This document shows positions 1-9,883 of a stretch of 41,310 bases of DNA, one piece after another. Under the pieces are notes generated by a model. That model saw only the letters and a list, made by a program, of their open reading frames with translations, was not told the origin of the DNA and ran no database searches. Position 1 is the first letter of the stretch. The number at the start of each line of letters is the position of its first letter. Source of the stretch: Cytophagaceae bacterium (GTDB taxonomy: Bacteria; Bacteroidota; Bacteroidia; Cytophagales; UBA9547); assembly GCA_027488865.1 (NCBI GenBank), contig JAIYAU010000063.1, forward strand, positions 1 to 41,310. The letters are read 5' to 3'. The position numbers and the translations under genes are program-made.

Positions 1-3000
1 GGTGATTACCAATGGCTGAACCAAACAAGGGCTATACAATTTGAGGGTAATGGTATCAAAGCCTGTACTCATGTATTTGATCACAATCTTATCATAGGTC
101 AAAGGAGACTTACTGGTTTCGATGGTTTGTATACTATCTGTCCAACTCCATTCGTATCCACTCACGTTCACTACATCGCCAAATTCTAAAGTGTCTGTAT
201 CAAAGAGACAAACGGTTTCTCGGAGGAGGATGGTGGCGTTGCCTTCTAGTGGCTTTAAAACTTGAACATTTAATATGTTAGATAAATTGTCACATTTGCC
301 TAAGGTGGCGTTTGGTATAACTTTTACTGTACCAGAGGTGGTTTCATCCCCATATTGAACCCTTATAATACTGCTATCTGCTGAAAGCGCTGTAAAAGTA
401 ACCCCATTAGGCACCGTCCAAGTATAACTGGTAGCACCTGGTATTTTAGGGCTAATCTCTAAGGTGTCAACATTGAATTCACATATAAATGATTTTCCTT
501 GTATGCTGTAGTTATTTTGAATTTTATATACCTCGGCAGAATCTTTTAAGGTTGCTGCTGGACAAGGGGCATTAATTCCTTTTACTTTAATTACATTCAA
601 TCCCGTTGCTAGTTCATCAGGTGGAATACTTATAAAAATATCGCCGTTATTTCCCTCGTATGATCCTGAATAGATATTATTGGATATAGAGAATTCGTAA
701 GATACACCAAGTTGACTTTGTTTAATACCCACAGTTGCCGTATCTCCAGCACAAATACTCATGCCTGTTAGATCCAAGTTTGTATTCACGGTATCTCTAA
801 CCTCAATAACCGCACCATTTGATAAATTTTGAATATCACAACCTTTTAACGTCGCTTTAAACTGATAACTTGAGATACCCAGTGGCAAATCAGTTAATGC
901 TATTGAAATATCAGAGCCATTTCCTTTTAGTTGAGTAGTCAAACTACCAGTAACATCATAAAGGACATTGCGTTCTGAATTTTTTATAACAAGTGAGGTG
1001 TTCGGATTGGTAATACAAAGCTTTGAATCATAACTTAGGTCTATGTCTTTTTTAGGATCTTTATTGACATACACATTCACTTGACCATTTACTAAAACTG
1101 GATCACAACCAGTACGCTGCGCAGTAAGTGTAAACAGGTGATTTCCCGATGTATTTAATGTTAAGTTGTTAAAGGACAATGTTTCATTGTTTGTGGTTGC
1201 TGTCGCAGAATCAACTTTTACATTATTGTCAAACAAAACATATTTTACATCTTTTTGAGCAGGAGAGGCTGAAATATCCACAGTTTTACCAATACAAATT
1301 GTGTCCGCTGTTGAAGTAAGCCCTAAATTTTTATCTGCGGGCTCGTTTACTTTAATAATCACCTTGGCGTTTAAAGTATCAGCACTACAAGCCTTGTTGT
1401 TTACTAAAATTTTAAAGGTTCTTGTCCCAACTGTGTTTAAGGTAATATTAGAAAAGTTTAAAGAATCTCCATTTCCAACTTGGCTGCTTATAAGCGTTGT
1501 TTCTTCAAATAATGTATAGGTGGCGTTTGATGCCGTATTTGCACCAACAGTAAAATCTACTATTGCCCCTTTGCATATTTCGTTTTTGGTAGCACTAAAG
1601 TTAAGACCTAGGTTTGGATTTTTATAAACCAACAAACTGGTAGAATTTACAAGATTAATAGGAGTACAGCCGGGTGACTGTGCGGTGAATGTAAATAAGA
1701 ATAAAGAATCACCGCCTAATCCATTAACATTGTAGCTAATGTTACTGTTGCCTACTTGTTTAATGGAACTGACTAATTTATTGTTTTTAAATATTTGATA
1801 CGTTACTTGATCTTCAGCATTAAATATTTGTATGCTCGCATTAGTATTTTCACAAATGGTATCTTTTGGCGAAACAGTTAGATCCGATTTAGCTTGTTTA
1901 TTTATTATCACTTCCGCAGTGGTTGTAAGTGGCACATCCACACAACCAGCGATTTTTGCAATAATATTATAAGTATGTAATCCAAACTCAACCCCTGAAA
2001 TGGTAATGGTATTAGTAGGTAAAATACTGGTGCCTTTTGAAACCACCCCTTCAAAAGCCTCATAAGTAACACCCTTTTCTGCAGCCAAGGTGATAACCAC
2101 ATCATTTCCTTCACATAATGGAGAATTAGTGCTCACATTTATAGCACTATCTGGTTTTTTGTTTACAAAGATGGTGGCTTTGTTATTTAACGCCACCGTG
2201 CCGCAGCCTGCATCGGTCGCTTTGATCAAGTATTTATTTATTCCAATTACTGGCGATACGATAAACTCAATGTCTTGCACACTTGAAACAGAAACTGGCG
2301 AACCAATCGCTGTTGTACCTGTGCTATCAAATAATTGGTAAGATACATTGGCTTGAGCAGCAATTAGTTTGATGGTGGTAGTTGCAACATCAGAACAAAG
2401 TGGACTAGTAGTGTTTACGGCAAGGTCTAAGTTTAACCCAGGATTTACGGTAATGCTTTCGTTGTCTAGTAATGTTACTGCACTACAAGGACTATTCACC
2501 GCAGTTACAGTAAAGGTGTGAATACCAATGCCTGTGATGGTTTGGGTAAAAGATAGGATGGCTCCGTTGCCAGTTTTAGTACCTATTAAAACACCATTGT
2601 CAAATAAATTATAAGTTACCCCAAGTTCCGTTGCGTTGCCAATGGTAATGTTTATTTCTCCACCTTCACAGATGGTCGCCTTATCTGTTGAAACGGTTAA
2701 TGTATTGATTGGGATAGACTTCACTTGAATAGTTACGGTATTTGAATTTATGCTTGCACAGCCGGCTATGGTACCCCTGATTTGGTAGGTATGTGCGCCA
2801 ACAGTAGGAGAGGAGACGATCAACCTTTGGGGATTTCCATCACCTGGTCTAATTGTGCTGACTGCAATGTTATTTTCAAATACTTGATAGTTTACACCAG
2901 ATTTGGTGTTAAAGGTAATTTCAGCATCCGATCCTTGACAAAGTTCTGTAAGTAAGGCTGAAGCAGTGATGTTACCAATTTCAGTATTGATGGTTACAAG

Positions 3001-5778
3001 CGCAGTGTCGCTAAGTGTTACAGGTGCACAACCTGGGATGGATGCACTTACCTGAACGTTGTAAACACCAGAAGTTACCGTGCTATTTAAAGGGATGTTT
3101 AAACTGCCTGAACCTGTACCGCTCACCACGGCACTTAGGGAGGTGTTGGTACCATTCACAAGTAATTGGTAACTCACCCCAGTTTGGCTATTGCTCAATG
3201 TAACTGAAGCTGTAAATGGATTGGAACAAAATTTACCACCTGACACAAAGAAGCTAGTTGTAGGTGAATTATTGACTTGAATCACCACATTGTCTGAGTT
3301 GCTTGGTGAACAACCCACGTTGGACGCCCTAACTACATAAGTATGTGCGCCTGCACTTGGACTTGTAACTGTTAAATTTAAATTGGCACTACCTCCACCA
3401 GAAATAGTACTTACAGCGGTTGCCCCTTCAAATACTTGGTAATTTACCCCTGATTGACTATTTGCAACGGTGATTACTGCATTGCTACCAAAACAAAGCG
3501 GGCTTGTGGTACTCGCGCTTGGTTTACTGGGATTTGTATTTACTACCACCAATGCAGTATCTGTAAGGGTAACTGTAGTACAATTTGCTCTAGTGGCGCG
3601 TACTTCTGCAATAACAGTACCTACACTTAGTGTATTTAAATTGATCGGCAAGGGGTTATTTGTACCATTAATTGTGTTGCTTATAGCGGTATTGGTGGTT
3701 TTATTAAATACTTGGTAGATTACACCTGTTTCACTTCCGCTCAATGAAACACTGGCAGTGGCATTGCTACAAAAAACACCACCTGTGGCGGTAAAAGTTA
3801 TATTGGGGTTAGCATTTACTCGAATGGTAGCTGTATCGGTTATGACAACAGTGGTACAACCGCTACTAGCTGTAGCCCTCACATTTATGGAATTGATGCC
3901 TGTATTGAGCCTATTTACTAACAGATTTAAAGTAGAAATAGAGCCCGAATCTGACATAATGGTACTTCCTAAATAAGCCACATATTTTACGCCAGTCTCC
4001 CCATTTTGGATGGTGATGGCGGCAGGAGCACCAGCACAAATGGTTTTTGGATTGGCGGATATGGTTGGGGTGAGGACAGGAGCAATACAAGGGGAGGTGC
4101 AAATTGAAAATTCTGATGTACCGTTGGTATTATCTGTTGCTGTAACAGTTACATTATCTTTGGTGGCTCCTCCTGTTAAAGTCCAACTCCAATTACCAGA
4201 AGCATCTGAAGTGGTTGTACCTACCCATGTTTTACCTTGGTTAAAGTTATTGGCATAAGTGTTAAAACAAGAAGGGTTACAGGTGACATCCCTTAAATAA
4301 ATGTCAATGGTTGAGTTGGCCGTAGTTTTACCAATTAATGTAGTAGCTGTAGAGGCATTCAGATCAATGCTGTTATTACTTGCTGCTTTGTTGTTGTTCC
4401 CATTGTTTATCAATTCAATCCCTTTTGAATTGGTATTACAATAAATGGAGTTGCCTTGTATTTTGTTGCCTATGGCCGAACCACCATCTATTTGAATGGC
4501 CTTATTTGTTCCATTTGATATAATGTTTCCCTTGCCAACTTCACCAATAATATTGTTTGCAGATTTTTGTACTACAAGGATTGCAACACCATTGTTATTA
4601 AGAAGTGGATTTGTATTGTCCACGTTTCCAAATGAATTGTTTTTAGTAATGTTAAATTTAGACTCTACTCCGTTGCCATCGTTTTGGAAAATTAAGCCTT
4701 GTCCTGTTTTAGTTGCGTATACTTTATTTGCCTCTGTGACTAAATCACCTCCAATAATATTCGAATTTGATCCTTCAATAGAAATGCCATAATTCTGATT
4801 ACCAACTATTTTACCATTTACCAACCCAAAAATATTTGATTTTACAACATTACCAGAAGAAGTATACCTAATCCCAAGTCCTCCTCCTCCTCCGTCAAAT
4901 ATACTCCCCACGATATACTGACCTGTACCTCCATTAGCAGCAATAAAATTATTAGAAATTGTATTTGTATTTGAGTTTGAAAGCAAAGATACCCCCTCGT
5001 AATTGTTGGATAAAACATCTCCATTTTTATTGACACCTACGTAGTTTCCTATAATCGAATTGTTGCTCGAAGTTTCAATCCTTAAGCCAGAAATAGTACT
5101 AACAGCGGGTGCAACATTCCCATATCCATTATTCCCAATTATATTCCCTTCATTTACCCCAATACCTCCTATTATATTATTTGAAGCGTTTTCTAACCAA
5201 ATACCGTTGGCCTTATTTCCTAGATTTTGATTATTGGTGCCATCGGTGCCAATAAAATTACCCTTTAAGTTGTTTCCTGTAACTCCATTAATTCTTACTC
5301 CGTTGTTTCCATTCGAATGAATCATACAGTCAGTAACAGCGTTATTATTAGCCTGAATTAAAATTCCATTTCCAACAGGATTTCCATAAATTTCCAAAGA
5401 TTTAAGTTGTATGTTAGTGGTATTAAAAATAAATGTATTATCCAAAACTACATTACTAGCGGTTGAGTAGGTGATTTTTACTCTTATACCCGCATTCAAA
5501 CCTGTAGAGCCGTCAACTATTAAAGCAGTTCCATTATCTACACCAAAATAACCAATACTTAGCGAGGAAACTAAATTTATAACGTTGGCTGTATTATTAA
5601 AGACGGAAGGTGAAAATACTACTGTTTTAGGACCTATTCCAATATATTGTGCTATTGCAGCTCTTAACGAACCCGGCCCTGCATCATTAGTATTGGTGAC
5701 AGTAATGGTTGTCTGCCCCTGTACAAGGCCAATAGATATAATTGAAAATAGCGTAATGAGGTAAACGTACTTTTTCAT
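1..5778 (-). CDS. Giant secreted adhesin, beta-helix plus Ig-like repeats (3' end outside window)
   Basis: The minus-strand frame is open from ATG at 5778 to the window edge (1926 codons, no stop), so the C-terminus is missing. The first ~22 residues are a signal peptide (MKKYVYLITLFSIISIGLVQ, then GQ). Residues ~25-560 are rich in NN, GN and IIG turns, as in NosD-type right-handed parallel beta-helices. From ~563 to ~1730 there are about 13 Ig-like repeats of 85-95 residues. Each has an early cysteine (ICAG, FCSN, LCFG and similar), a central GV.Y.vF strand and a late GC pair. The last ~195 residues look PKD-like. The family is typical of Bacteroidota cell-surface or secreted proteins exported by T9SS; a CHU_C or T9SS sorting tail would be expected beyond the edge. 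The ligand is unknown. The gene is divergent from a second beta-helix protein gene. Confidence 0.9.
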   Translation of the reverse strand, partial: MKKYVYLITLFSIISIGLVQGQTTITVTNTNDAGPGSLRAAIAQYIGIGPKTVVFSPSVFNNTANVINLVSSLSIGYFGVDNGTALIVDGSTGLNAGIRVKITYSTASNVVLDNTFIFNTTNIQLKSLEIYGNPVGNGILIQANNNAVTDCMIHSNGNNGVRINGVTGNNLKGNFIGTDGTNNQNLGNKANGIWLENASNNIIGGIGVNEGNIIGNNGYGNVAPAVSTISGLRIETSSNNSIIGNYVGVNKNGDVLSNNYEGVSLLSNSNTNTISNNFIAANGGTGQYIVGSIFDGGGGGLGIRYTSSGNVVKSNIFGLVNGKIVGNQNYGISIEGSNSNIIGGDLVTEANKVYATKTGQGLIFQNDGNGVESKFNITKNNSFGNVDNTNPLLNNNGVAILVVQKSANNIIGEVGKGNIISNGTNKAIQIDGGSAIGNKIQGNSIYCNTNSKGIELINNGNNNKAASNNSIDLNASTATTLIGKTTANSTIDIYLRDVTCNPSCFNTYANNFNQGKTWVGTTTSDASGNWSWTLTGGATKDNVTVTATDNTNGTSEFSICTSPCIAPVLTPTISANPKTICAGAPAAITIQNGETGVKYVAYLGSTIMSDSGSISTLNLLVNRLNTGINSINVRATASSGCTTVVITDTATIRVNANPNITFTATGGVFCSNATASVSLSGSETGVIYQVFNKTTNTAISNTINGTNNPLPINLNTLSVGTVIAEVRATRANCTTVTLTDTALVVVNTNPSKPSASTTSPLCFGSNAVITVANSQSGVNYQVFEGATAVSTISGGGSANLNLTVTSPSAGAHTYVVRASNVGCSPSNSDNVVIQVNNSPTTSFFVSGGKFCSNPFTASVTLSNSQTGVSYQLLVNGTNTSLSAVVSGTGSGSLNIPLNSTVTSGVYNVQVSASIPGCAPVTLSDTALVTINTEIGNITASALLTELCQGSDAEITFNTKSGVNYQVFENNIAVSTIRPGDGNPQRLIVSSPTVGAHTYQIRGTIAGCASINSNTVTIQVKSIPINTLTVSTDKATICEGGEINITIGNATELGVTYNLFDNGVLIGTKTGNGAILSFTQTITGIGIHTFTVTAVNSPCSAVTLLDNESITVNPGLNLDLAVNTTSPLCSDVATTTIKLIAAQANVSYQLFDSTGTTAIGSPVSVSSVQDIEFIVSPVIGINKYLIKATDAGCGTVALNNKATIFVNKKPDSAINVSTNSPLCEGNDVVITLAAEKGVTYEAFEGVVSKGTSILPTNTITISGVEFGLHTYNIIAKIAGCVDVPLTTTAEVIINKQAKSDLTVSPKDTICENTNASIQIFNAEDQVTYQIFKNNKLVSSIKQVGNSNISYNVNGLGGDSLFLFTFTAQSPGCTPINLVNSTSLLVYKNPNLGLNFSATKNEICKGAIVDFTVGANTASNATYTLFEETTLISSQVGNGDSLNFSNITLNTVGTRTFKILVNNKACSADTLNAKVIIKVNEPADKNLGLTSTADTICIGKTVDISASPAQKDVKYVLFDNNVKVDSATATTNNETLSFNNLTLNTSGNHLFTLTAQRTGCDPVLVNGQVNVYVNKDPKKDIDLSYDSKLCITNPNTSLVIKNSERNVLYDVTGSLTTQLKGNGSDISIALTDLPLGISSYQFKATLKGCDIQNLSNGAVIEVRDTVNTNLDLTGMSICAGDTATVGIKQSQLGVSYEFSISNNIYSGSYEGNNGDIFISIPPDELATGLNVIKVKGINAPCPAATLKDSAEVYKIQNNYSIQGKSFICEFNVDTLEISPKIPGATSYTWTVPNGVTFTALSADSSIIRVQYGDETTSGTVKVIPNATLGKCDNLSNILNVQVLKPLEGNATILLRETVCLFDTDTLEFGDVVNVSGYEWSWTDSIQTIETSKSPLTYDKIVIKYMSTGFDTITLKLYSPCLVQPLVIT
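560..4090 (-). repeat. Tandem Ig-like repeats inside the giant adhesin (approximate limits)
   Basis: About 13 diverged units of roughly 260-290 bp are visible only at the protein level. Each unit has two conserved cysteines, one near its start and one about 60 residues later. A common strand reads GVxYxxF, and each unit ends with a V.VN linker. Neighbouring units are clearly different in sequence, so this is an old repeat array, unlike the much more uniform array at 39252-41310. Confidence 0.75.
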
Positions 5779-5834
5779 AGCGTGAATTCTGCAGTTGGGA
5801 ATTAGCCCATGTTATGGATATGGACTTTAGCATA

Positions 5835-5867
5835 CAAACTAAATCAGGAATTCTTATTTAGACAAAA
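5835..5867 (-). promoter_or_regulatory. Candidate Bacteroidota promoter for the giant adhesin gene
   Basis: On the minus strand TTTTG (5867-5863) is followed after 20 bases by TTAGTTTG (5842-5835), one mismatch from TAnnTTTG. It lies about 57 bases before the ATG at 5778. The call is based on consensus match and spacing only. Confidence 0.4.
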
Positions 5868-6052
5868 TTTGTTATTTAATTAATGCAATTATTGCATTAA
5901 ATCAATCACAATCGAAGGCTATTTATATCACTTGAGTACCATTTATCAGGTCTTAATTGGTTTATAAATAAAGGTGATAGGTCATTTTAGTAGATGGATT
6001 AATAACCCAAGTCAAATATTTATATGAATTATCTAGTTATTAAGGTGAAATA

Positions 6053-6080
6053 TTTGGGAGAAATCTTGAATCTACTTTTG
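6053..6080 (+). promoter_or_regulatory. Candidate promoter for the beta-helix T9SS protein or a leader RNA
   Basis: TTTG (6053-6056) is followed after 16 bases by TACTTTTG (6073-6080), an exact TAnnTTTG. The spacer is a little short compared with the usual 17-23. Transcription would start near 6087, giving a leader of about 330 bases before the ATG at 6421. Confidence 0.4.
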
Positions 6081-6203
6081 CACTATAAGAGAGAAACCTA
6101 CAAAATATGTATCAGGTAGACCAGTACGGAGAAAGTAAGGAAGTGTCAGGCGGGGATTTTGATTATATTGCTTGAAAAATGGGTTTGGAGGAACTTGAAA
6201 TAC

Positions 6204-6333
6204 TGAAGAGTGTGTCTTCACCCAACACAACTAGTTGGTTATTGTAGCAATAAGGGACAGGTGAGGACACTTGCTAGAGAGGAGAAAATCCTACTATTCT
6301 CTTCCTAATCACTGATTCGAAAGAGAAGGATTT
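6204..6333 (+). ncRNA. Structured RNA element in the leader, family not recognised
   Basis: Stem P1 pairs GTGTCTTCACC (6212-6222) with GGTGAGGACAC (6260-6270), 11 pairs including one G-U. It encloses two small hairpins: CAAC/GTTG (6223-6226 with 6234-6237) and TTATTG-TAG-CAATAA (6239-6253). Together they would form a three-way junction. Further on, AAATCCT plus TCTCTT (6286-6292, 6298-6303) pairs with AAGAGAAGGATTT (6321-6333), 13 pairs with a 5-base bulge. An alternative hairpin TGAAGA/TCTTCA (6204-6220) uses the 5' arm of P1, so the two folds exclude each other. I cannot match it to a known riboswitch, 6S RNA, tmRNA or RNase P RNA. It could be a cis-regulatory leader, a small RNA, or part of a degraded mobile ribozyme. 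Confidence 0.4.
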
Positions 6334-6420
6334 GAAGTCAATCAGAAAATAGATATCTTTGGCAAATATGTTAATTAATATATTGTTGAATATTTAAAAC
6401 CTTACTTAAAGTCATTGATT

Positions 6421-8379
6421 ATGCAAAGAATCCTTTTAGTTATATCTTGTCTAAACTTGTTATGTGTATTAAATGTATTTGGTCAGGTAAGCGGCAAGGC
6501 TTTTTTGGAAGGTGCCACAGACCATAGTGGTATCACTGTTAAGTTTACTGCAATATCTCCTTCAGCAGTAACCGATTCTACGCTTACCATGATTAATGGA
6601 AGTTATTCAATCAATATAAAAGGGGGAGTATATATTGTCACCTTCAAGAAGGATGATCTTGATGACTCTTATAATAAAGGAGAGACTGTGCTTCTTCAGA
6701 CTAAACAGGTCTTACGTGATATTACACTTTCGAATACCATATATGTACAGGGAAATCAAAAGGGCAGATGGTATAAATCAAAAAAATATAAGGTTATTGA
6801 TGATGTCAATATACCTGCCAATGATTCATTGATTATTGAAGCGGGTACCACGGTAGAATTTCAAGGTGCATATACATGGATGATTGATAGCAACGCCGTA
6901 TTAAAGGCTTTAGGAACTGAGAATGAAAAAATAACGTTCAAGTCTTTCGAAAAGACTATCCCTTGGAGAAATATACTTATATATGATGCTAGTACTGTTT
7001 TCAGGCATTGTATTTTTCAGGATTTTGAGCCAGGATATAGTATGTCCGCTGGGATTGCTGCATTTGACTTATATACACGAGGAAATAGCCTTGAAATTAC
7101 AAATTGTATTTTTAGGAATTTTAAATATAATGCCATTTATGTAAGGATGAAGTTTATCATCGAACAAAACACTATTTATGATTTTACTGAGGGATCTGGA
7201 ATACTAGTACAGGATGTCATCAACTCAACTGTCAGGTGTAATCACATTTATAACGCTACTTCAAAATCTGCGGGGATATACGCAACAGGCGCTAGTCGTA
7301 TCGAAGAAAACTATGTTCATGATATTGATGGGGTAGGCATTGATTGTAGCACATCATTACCTGATGTCTGGAACAATGTAGTCAGCAATGTTGAAATCGG
7401 TATTAGACTCAGCGGCAGTACCAATGGCCGTTATTATGGAAGCGTTAAAAACAATGTTATTTCGTATTGTAATGATATTGCGCTAGACTGTCATTGGTAT
7501 CCTTTGGGAAAGGAAGTCATTACCTCTAATGTTTTTTATGAGAGCAATAAAGGAATATATGCTTTTGGAGCTGATATCCTTAATAATTCTATTATTAATA
7601 ACCTTTTTTATGATAATAATGTTAACTTCGAGTCAGTGGATATTCCTTATATAGGTATTTTAGTCTCTGTAAACGCTAATGGTGACCCAGTGGATTCTTA
7701 TGACAATCTTATGCAAGATCCCCTGTTCATCAACCCTGTGACTCCTATATTCCAAAAAGAATCACCTTTGTATAAGGCGGGCTTAAATGGTGCAGATATA
7801 GGATATGATGTTGAAGGTACTTGTGTGGAGTCATATTTAATACCTTCAAGAAATCCTTCCGATACACTCTCTATTTCTGGGTTAGTAAATAAAGGTAGCT
7901 CTGAAATGCCAAATGCCATTGTCGCTGCTATTCGTGTAGACGGAACAGGAACTTATACTACAGCTGTTAATACCAATGGAACATTTAGCCTTGACTCGTT
8001 ACCAGCAGGAGATTATATTCTCAAGGCAACACCATTTGGCAAGTGGTTTAATTTGTACAAAACCACGTTTTATCCACAATCAATTTATCAAAATAGTGCG
8101 GAAGTAATTTTGTTGAGAAGAGAAAATATCGTTGCTAATATCCAACTAATCCTATTAACTGGTTTGGATGAATTGTCTATTGAGAATAGTGCAATCTCCC
8201 CTAATCCATTTAGTGATCAATTAGAAATCTTTTCAGAGGGGCCTGTTATCATCACCGACATTATGGGAAGGGTTGTTTACGAGGGCGCTAGTCAAAGAAA
8301 ACTCGACACCAGCCGTTGGAAAACGGGACTCTATTTGGTTAAAAATGGTCAGGCTACGCATAAAGTGATAAAATACTAG
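6421..8379 (+). CDS. Secreted beta-helix protein with T9SS type A sorting domain
   Basis: The protein has 652 residues. I chose ATG at 6421 because it is directly followed by a signal peptide (MQRILLVISCLNLLCVLNVFG). A TTG six bases upstream in frame is less likely. Residues ~95-470 contain repeated short strands with N-rich turns (ITNCIF, IIEQNTIYDF, VRCNHIYN), typical of a right-handed beta-helix. Residues ~490-570 look like a carboxypeptidase-regulatory-type beta-sandwich (SISGLVNKG, FSLDSLPAGDYIL). The last ~75 residues match a T9SS type A C-terminal domain: SPNPFSDQLEI, ITDIMGRVVY, and the end TGLYLVKNG...KVIKY. Secretion through the outer membrane by T9SS and surface attachment or release are expected from the family. 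No catalytic residues can be assigned. The long structured leader is unusual. Confidence 0.85.
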   Translation: MQRILLVISCLNLLCVLNVFGQVSGKAFLEGATDHSGITVKFTAISPSAVTDSTLTMINGSYSINIKGGVYIVTFKKDDLDDSYNKGETVLLQTKQVLRDITLSNTIYVQGNQKGRWYKSKKYKVIDDVNIPANDSLIIEAGTTVEFQGAYTWMIDSNAVLKALGTENEKITFKSFEKTIPWRNILIYDASTVFRHCIFQDFEPGYSMSAGIAAFDLYTRGNSLEITNCIFRNFKYNAIYVRMKFIIEQNTIYDFTEGSGILVQDVINSTVRCNHIYNATSKSAGIYATGASRIEENYVHDIDGVGIDCSTSLPDVWNNVVSNVEIGIRLSGSTNGRYYGSVKNNVISYCNDIALDCHWYPLGKEVITSNVFYESNKGIYAFGADILNNSIINNLFYDNNVNFESVDIPYIGILVSVNANGDPVDSYDNLMQDPLFINPVTPIFQKESPLYKAGLNGADIGYDVEGTCVESYLIPSRNPSDTLSISGLVNKGSSEMPNAIVAAIRVDGTGTYTTAVNTNGTFSLDSLPAGDYILKATPFGKWFNLYKTTFYPQSIYQNSAEVILLRRENIVANIQLILLTGLDELSIENSAISPNPFSDQLEIFSEGPVIITDIMGRVVYEGASQRKLDTSRWKTGLYLVKNGQATHKVIKY

Positions 8380-8403
8380 TGAACACCTTGTTCCCCTTCT
8401 ATT

Positions 8404-8470
8404 CGTAGAGTTAGCTTGCGCTCTAAAGATTGTACAATGTCTGTAGAGTCTCCGACTCGGATTCTTGCCA
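8404..8470 (+). repeat. 67-bp repeat, copy A (inverted relative to copy B at 9950-10016)
   Basis: This stretch matches the reverse complement of 9950-10016 at 62 of 67 positions. It contains the internal palindromes GTAGAG...CTCTA and GAGTC-TCC-GACTC. The two copies flank the SUFU gene in opposite orientation, enclosing 8404-10016. Confidence 0.85.
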
Positions 8471-8601
8471 TTACACGTGCCATAGTTCCAATAACTCCTT
8501 GCCTACACTAGTTAGTAGAATTATCAATACAAGCATATTCCGAAGAGTTTTAAACCTCTATTGGCTTGCCAATTTCGAGTGAAGTTCAGCATTTATGTGC
8601 C

Positions 8602-9270
8602 TCAGTTATTCACATTTAAACAATAGTTGACCCTGTCGAAATCCATCACCTCTTTGGTGTTATTTTTAATTAGGAAATTAATAAATTGGTTATAACCGTT
8701 ATGAATTTTGAATTCAAGCTCTTCTTTGTATAATGGAAATAGTCCGTAAATATTTATAGTTCCATTGGGTGAATCTATTTTTTGAAATTCCTCAGGGAAC
8801 GTCATTATCGGAAGTACCAAACAACCACAATAATTTGTATTTTCCGAATAAGGTATAATTTCTTCGTGCGCTTGAATTGTGTGTCCTATACCTACCCAGG
8901 TGTCATAAAAATGTGGGAACTTGGCAGACTGTTTTAACATTGAAATTATCCAGTCATACTTTGTTCCGCTTGGATAAATTTTTCCGAAATCAACTCCTTT
9001 AGGAATCAAAGTCATTAACTCAGCAAATTTATATGATTCAGAATTTTGTTCGATTTCGCTTACATTCATTGCAATTGAACTCATTCCAGAGGTAAGCAGG
9101 ACTTCAAAAGCAGCATGCTTAGGTTTTATATGATATATATCTAGGTGGATGTCTAAAGTTGGCATCTCATGAAAAACAGTGATGTCGCTGTCTTTGAAAT
9201 GAGTGTCAATATGTTTGTTAACTAGCTCGTAATGGACCGTCAATTGTGGCTTTTCTCTAAAGTCAATCAT
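8602..9270 (-). CDS. Suppressor-of-fused (SUFU) domain protein, possible immunity protein
   Basis: The protein has 222 residues, the usual length for a bacterial SUFU domain. Signature segments are in order: DIYHIKP (44-50), VLLTSGMS (57-64), FAELM (82-86), FPHFYDTWVGIGHTI (118-132), a GC...LPIM stretch around 139-146, and YGLFPLYKEELEFKIHNG (175-192), ending in DFDRVN. There is no signal peptide or membrane segment, so it should act in the cytoplasm. In bacteria SUFU proteins are often neighbours of polymorphic toxins and are proposed to be immunity proteins. Here no toxin is adjacent, so this may be an orphan immunity gene; a general binding protein remains possible. The gene lies alone between a pair of 67-bp inverted repeats. 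The family call is secure; the role is inferred. Confidence 0.88.
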   Translation of the reverse strand: MIDFREKPQLTVHYELVNKHIDTHFKDSDITVFHEMPTLDIHLDIYHIKPKHAAFEVLLTSGMSSIAMNVSEIEQNSESYKFAELMTLIPKGVDFGKIYPSGTKYDWIISMLKQSAKFPHFYDTWVGIGHTIQAHEEIIPYSENTNYCGCLVLPIMTFPEEFQKIDSPNGTINIYGLFPLYKEELEFKIHNGYNQFINFLIKNNTKEVMDFDRVNYCLNVNN

Positions 9271-9526
9271 ATAACCTAAAGGTTGAATTAATTATTGTAG
9301 ATGTAATACAATTTTAAGTGATATTATTTATAAAACCAATTTATTAAGAGGAGAGATATTTTAGTCAATTCTGGTATTAAAACTTCGCAAAAGTTAAAAC
9401 CATTTGGGAAGTTGGCAAACAATATTAAGTTTATTCCATTTAACATCAATCTATTGGTCGTTCGGTTTGATATTCCCATTTTCGTAAATGCTTTTGACGG
9501 GACGTCACCAACAACTATCCTTTCCT

Positions 9527-9576
9527 TTAACAAAAATCCACATAATGACCCAACATTCCAAATATAACAAGGCCTA
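9527..9576 (+). repeat. 50-bp direct repeat, copy 1
   Basis: The 50 bases are identical to 12953-13002 (starts TTAACAAAAATCCACATAAT, ends CAAGGCCTA). Weaker similarity continues on the left (GCTTTTGxCGGG in both copies). The two copies bracket about 3.4 kb that contains the immunity-like gene and the small secreted-protein genes. Confidence 0.9.
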
Positions 9577-9883
9577 CTACTTAATAACGGGAAGATGACC
9601 ATAAGCAATGCAACTTTAATTAGTAGTTGGTGACGCCCGTTACATTCAATAGAACTTCATCTTGAATTTGGATTAGAAATCAATGGCGGGAACAAAATTA
9701 GATTTAACAAAGATTACCAAATACAGAATTGTATAAAAAGCGTGATACAAAACCTCAAAATGCAGTCTATCCTACGGTCATCTTCCAATGATCCTCCAAG
9801 CATCATTCGATAACCATACAATAGGACTATTCTTAGAGATTGAAATTCGAAATTTGGATTAATATTGAGAAACTCTATTTCCT

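Larger units (their letters stand above)
5779..6420. other. 642-bp divergent intergenic region with promoters and a structured RNA leader
   Basis: There is no convincing protein gene here. The left part holds the leftward promoter. The stretch 5880-6050 is plain AT-rich sequence. At 6053-6080 there is a rightward promoter candidate, and 6204-6333 can fold into several strong stems. Both structures would be in the leader of the gene starting at 6421. Confidence 0.7.

Noticed and set aside
6080-6350. Group II intron remnant
   Set aside because: The strong stems raised the idea, but no GUGYG start, domain V hairpin or maturase frame can be seen. Kept as an unclassified structured RNA.
9324-9608. 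94-codon minus-strand frame
   Set aside because: It overlaps the 50-bp direct repeat, resembles no family and has no signal peptide or start context. The same repeat at 12953-13002 does not keep this frame open.
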